From: Treponema putidum
GTDB taxonomy: Bacteria > Spirochaetota > Spirochaetia > Treponematales > Treponemataceae
Assembly: GCF_000755145.1 (NCBI RefSeq)
Contig: NZ_CP009228.1
Coordinates: forward strand, 1,051,827-1,115,826
Length of the DNA stretch: 64,000 nucleotides
Direction: 5' to 3'
Below the pieces are notes generated by a model that did no database searches, was not told the origin of the DNA, and saw only the letters and a list, made by a program, of their open reading frames with translations. Every line of letters starts with the position of its first letter. Positions within the stretch are counted from its first letter, which is position 1. Below, in pieces: positions 62,907 through 64,000 of this stretch. Made by a program: the position numbers and the translations under genes.

Positions 62907-64000
62907 ATGGTAGCTGAAAAAATTTATCAGAAGGAAGGAATACGGTTTTCTATCTTAAGAAAATTGGTTTTCTTTTTTGGTGGGTTAATCCTGATAGGAG
63001 GATTTACGATGGGAGCCTCTGCTTTATTTGTAGCAAGAAATGCCTTAATGGGACAAATTGAAGAGGCCTTAATAATGAAGGCAAAGGATACGGCAGAAAT
63101 TGTCGACGGCCGGGCCAATGCCTTATTATATTTTTTGGAAGGCCTTGCCCGTATGCCGGCACTGCGCGACTCCAGCCTCACTTTTTTTGAAAAAGTAAGG
63201 GCATTACAAAAAGATGCAGAGCGGAATAAAACGATAGAATACTTTGGAGTTTCCGATAAAAACGGTATAAGATATTCTTCTGACGGAACTTCCATTTTTG
63301 TCGGTGATAGGGACTGGTATAAGGAGGCTATTAAAGGCAGAAATTTTATTTCTGAGCCTCTTATAAGCCGTACAACTGGTGAACTTCAAATTATATTTTC
63401 CGTACCTATTTATGATGATGAACACAATATTTTAGGCGTGTTTAGTGCCGTTGTTAACGGCTTAGATCTTAACAATCTAATCGACGACATCGTAATAGGA
63501 GAAACGGGCGGCTGCTATATTATCGATGCTTCAGGAACAACGATTGCCGACAAGGACATAGAACTGGTTAAAAACCAAGAGAACAGCATTAAAAAAGCTG
63601 TATCCGACCCTGAACTTAAAAGCATTGCCGATTTTGAACAAAAAGTCTTAGCATCTTCTGAAGCCGGTTTAGCTAGATTTGTATATGAAGGACAAAAAGA
63701 AATTGCCGCTTATTCTCCTATGAAAACTAAAAACTGGAAAGTAATAATCAGTGCTCCTGTTCATGAACTTACCGGCAGTCTAAGGCCTTTAAAAATCACA
63801 ATCAGAATTATAGGCATTACCATATTGATTATATCTATTATACTTACAGCTATTATCGCCCTTACAATAGTAAAGCCCATTACATCAACAGTTCAGGCTC
63901 TTAAAAATATTGCAGATGGGGATGGAGATTTAAGGGTACGCTTACCTATCAAACGAAATGATGAAATAACCGATTTATCAAAATACTTTAACAAAACAAT
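62907..64000 (+). CDS. Methyl-accepting chemotaxis protein (5' part, runs off the window)
   Basis: At least 364 residues. First membrane helix at about 21-42 (KLVFFFGGLILIGGFTMGASAL), a periplasmic dCache-type sensor (~45-285; NKTIEYFGVSDKNGIRYSS, GDRDWYKEAIKGRNFISEP, VFSAVVNGLDLNNLI, GCYIIDASGTTIAD), a second helix near 298-318 and the start of a HAMP domain (VKPITSTVQALKNIADGDGDLRVRL, in part). The DRDWYKEA segment is the usual ligand-contact region of double-Cache receptors. AAGGA precedes the ATG. The signalling domain lies outside the window. Confidence 0.9.
   Translation, partial: MVAEKIYQKEGIRFSILRKLVFFFGGLILIGGFTMGASALFVARNALMGQIEEALIMKAKDTAEIVDGRANALLYFLEGLARMPALRDSSLTFFEKVRALQKDAERNKTIEYFGVSDKNGIRYSSDGTSIFVGDRDWYKEAIKGRNFISEPLISRTTGELQIIFSVPIYDDEHNILGVFSAVVNGLDLNNLIDDIVIGETGGCYIIDASGTTIADKDIELVKNQENSIKKAVSDPELKSIADFEQKVLASSEAGLARFVYEGQKEIAAYSPMKTKNWKVIISAPVHELTGSLRPLKITIRIIGITILIISIILTAIIALTIVKPITSTVQALKNIADGDGDLRVRLPIKRNDEITDLSKYFNKT

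Noticed and set aside
1-64000. tRNA, rRNA, tmRNA and known riboswitch signatures
   Set aside because: None recognised on reading both strands by eye; a covariance-model scan would be needed to exclude small RNAs.

Overview
The window is chromosomal DNA of a low-G+C spirochaete, most probably an oral Treponema of the T. denticola group. This is inferred from gene content and order: murB/cysS/ECF sigma factor, then tamB-bamA-skp-mutS (the order I recall from T. pallidum TP0325-TP0328), BspA/TpLRR-type leucine-rich repeats, an IdeS/dentipain-type cysteine protease and many giant Ig-repeat surface proteins. No rRNA, tRNA, IS element or CRISPR array was recognised.

Layout. 1-4.3 kb (minus strand): a membrane diguanylate cyclase, a CoA-disulfide-reductase/NADH-oxidase family flavoenzyme, a 47-residue orphan protein with its own promoter and terminator, and murB. 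4.3-8.7 kb (plus): cysS, then an ECF sigma factor, its zinc-finger anti-sigma factor and a membrane-anchored transglutaminase-fold protein that has lost the catalytic Cys. 8.7-11.6 kb (minus): trkA-trkH potassium uptake. 11.7-17.9 kb (plus): an AddB-like/AddA-like helicase-nuclease pair, with the AddA gene split by a one-base shift at an A7 tract.

18.0-25.0 kb is an accessory island between two ~0.55 kb direct copies of the 3' end of the AddA-like gene. It holds a compact candidate RiPP locus: a 40-residue precursor-like peptide with a strong ribosome site, an 82-residue protein, a radical SAM/SPASM enzyme with a PqqD-like N-terminus, an amidohydrolase translationally coupled to it, and a signal-less BspA-type LRR protein. 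A 19-bp hairpin abuts the ribosome site of the radical SAM gene. 25-29.7 kb: a hypothetical gene, a SpoU/TrmH methyltransferase, an Rpn-type nuclease and a MATE exporter. 29.9-41.1 kb: two giant Ig-repeat surface proteins (1556 and 2145 aa), followed by a recombination scar with a broken DUF3800 gene, its possible leader RNA and a second copy of the 2145-aa protein's tail.

41.9-48 kb: a sigma-54 activator lacking a DNA-binding domain, then a minus-strand cluster tmk / hypothetical / rpe / TPR protein / secreted protein / TPR-membrane protein. Two of these genes are broken at 7-base homopolymers, one at a textbook A AAA AAG slippery site. 48-58.3 kb is the outer-membrane biogenesis set tamB-bamA-skp followed by mutS. 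58.4-62.7 kb: an IdeS-like lipoprotein protease and an ABC-2 exporter whose ATPase and permease genes are separated by three perfect hairpins. The window ends inside a methyl-accepting chemotaxis protein.

Two window-wide patterns stand out. Several genes have a -35/-10 promoter with 17-bp spacing placed so that transcription should begin at or almost at the start codon, with no Shine-Dalgarno site (leaderless architecture: murB, trkA, the AddB-like gene, trmH, the sigma-54 activator, rpe). Three genes would each be restored by one extra base in a 7-base A or T run.
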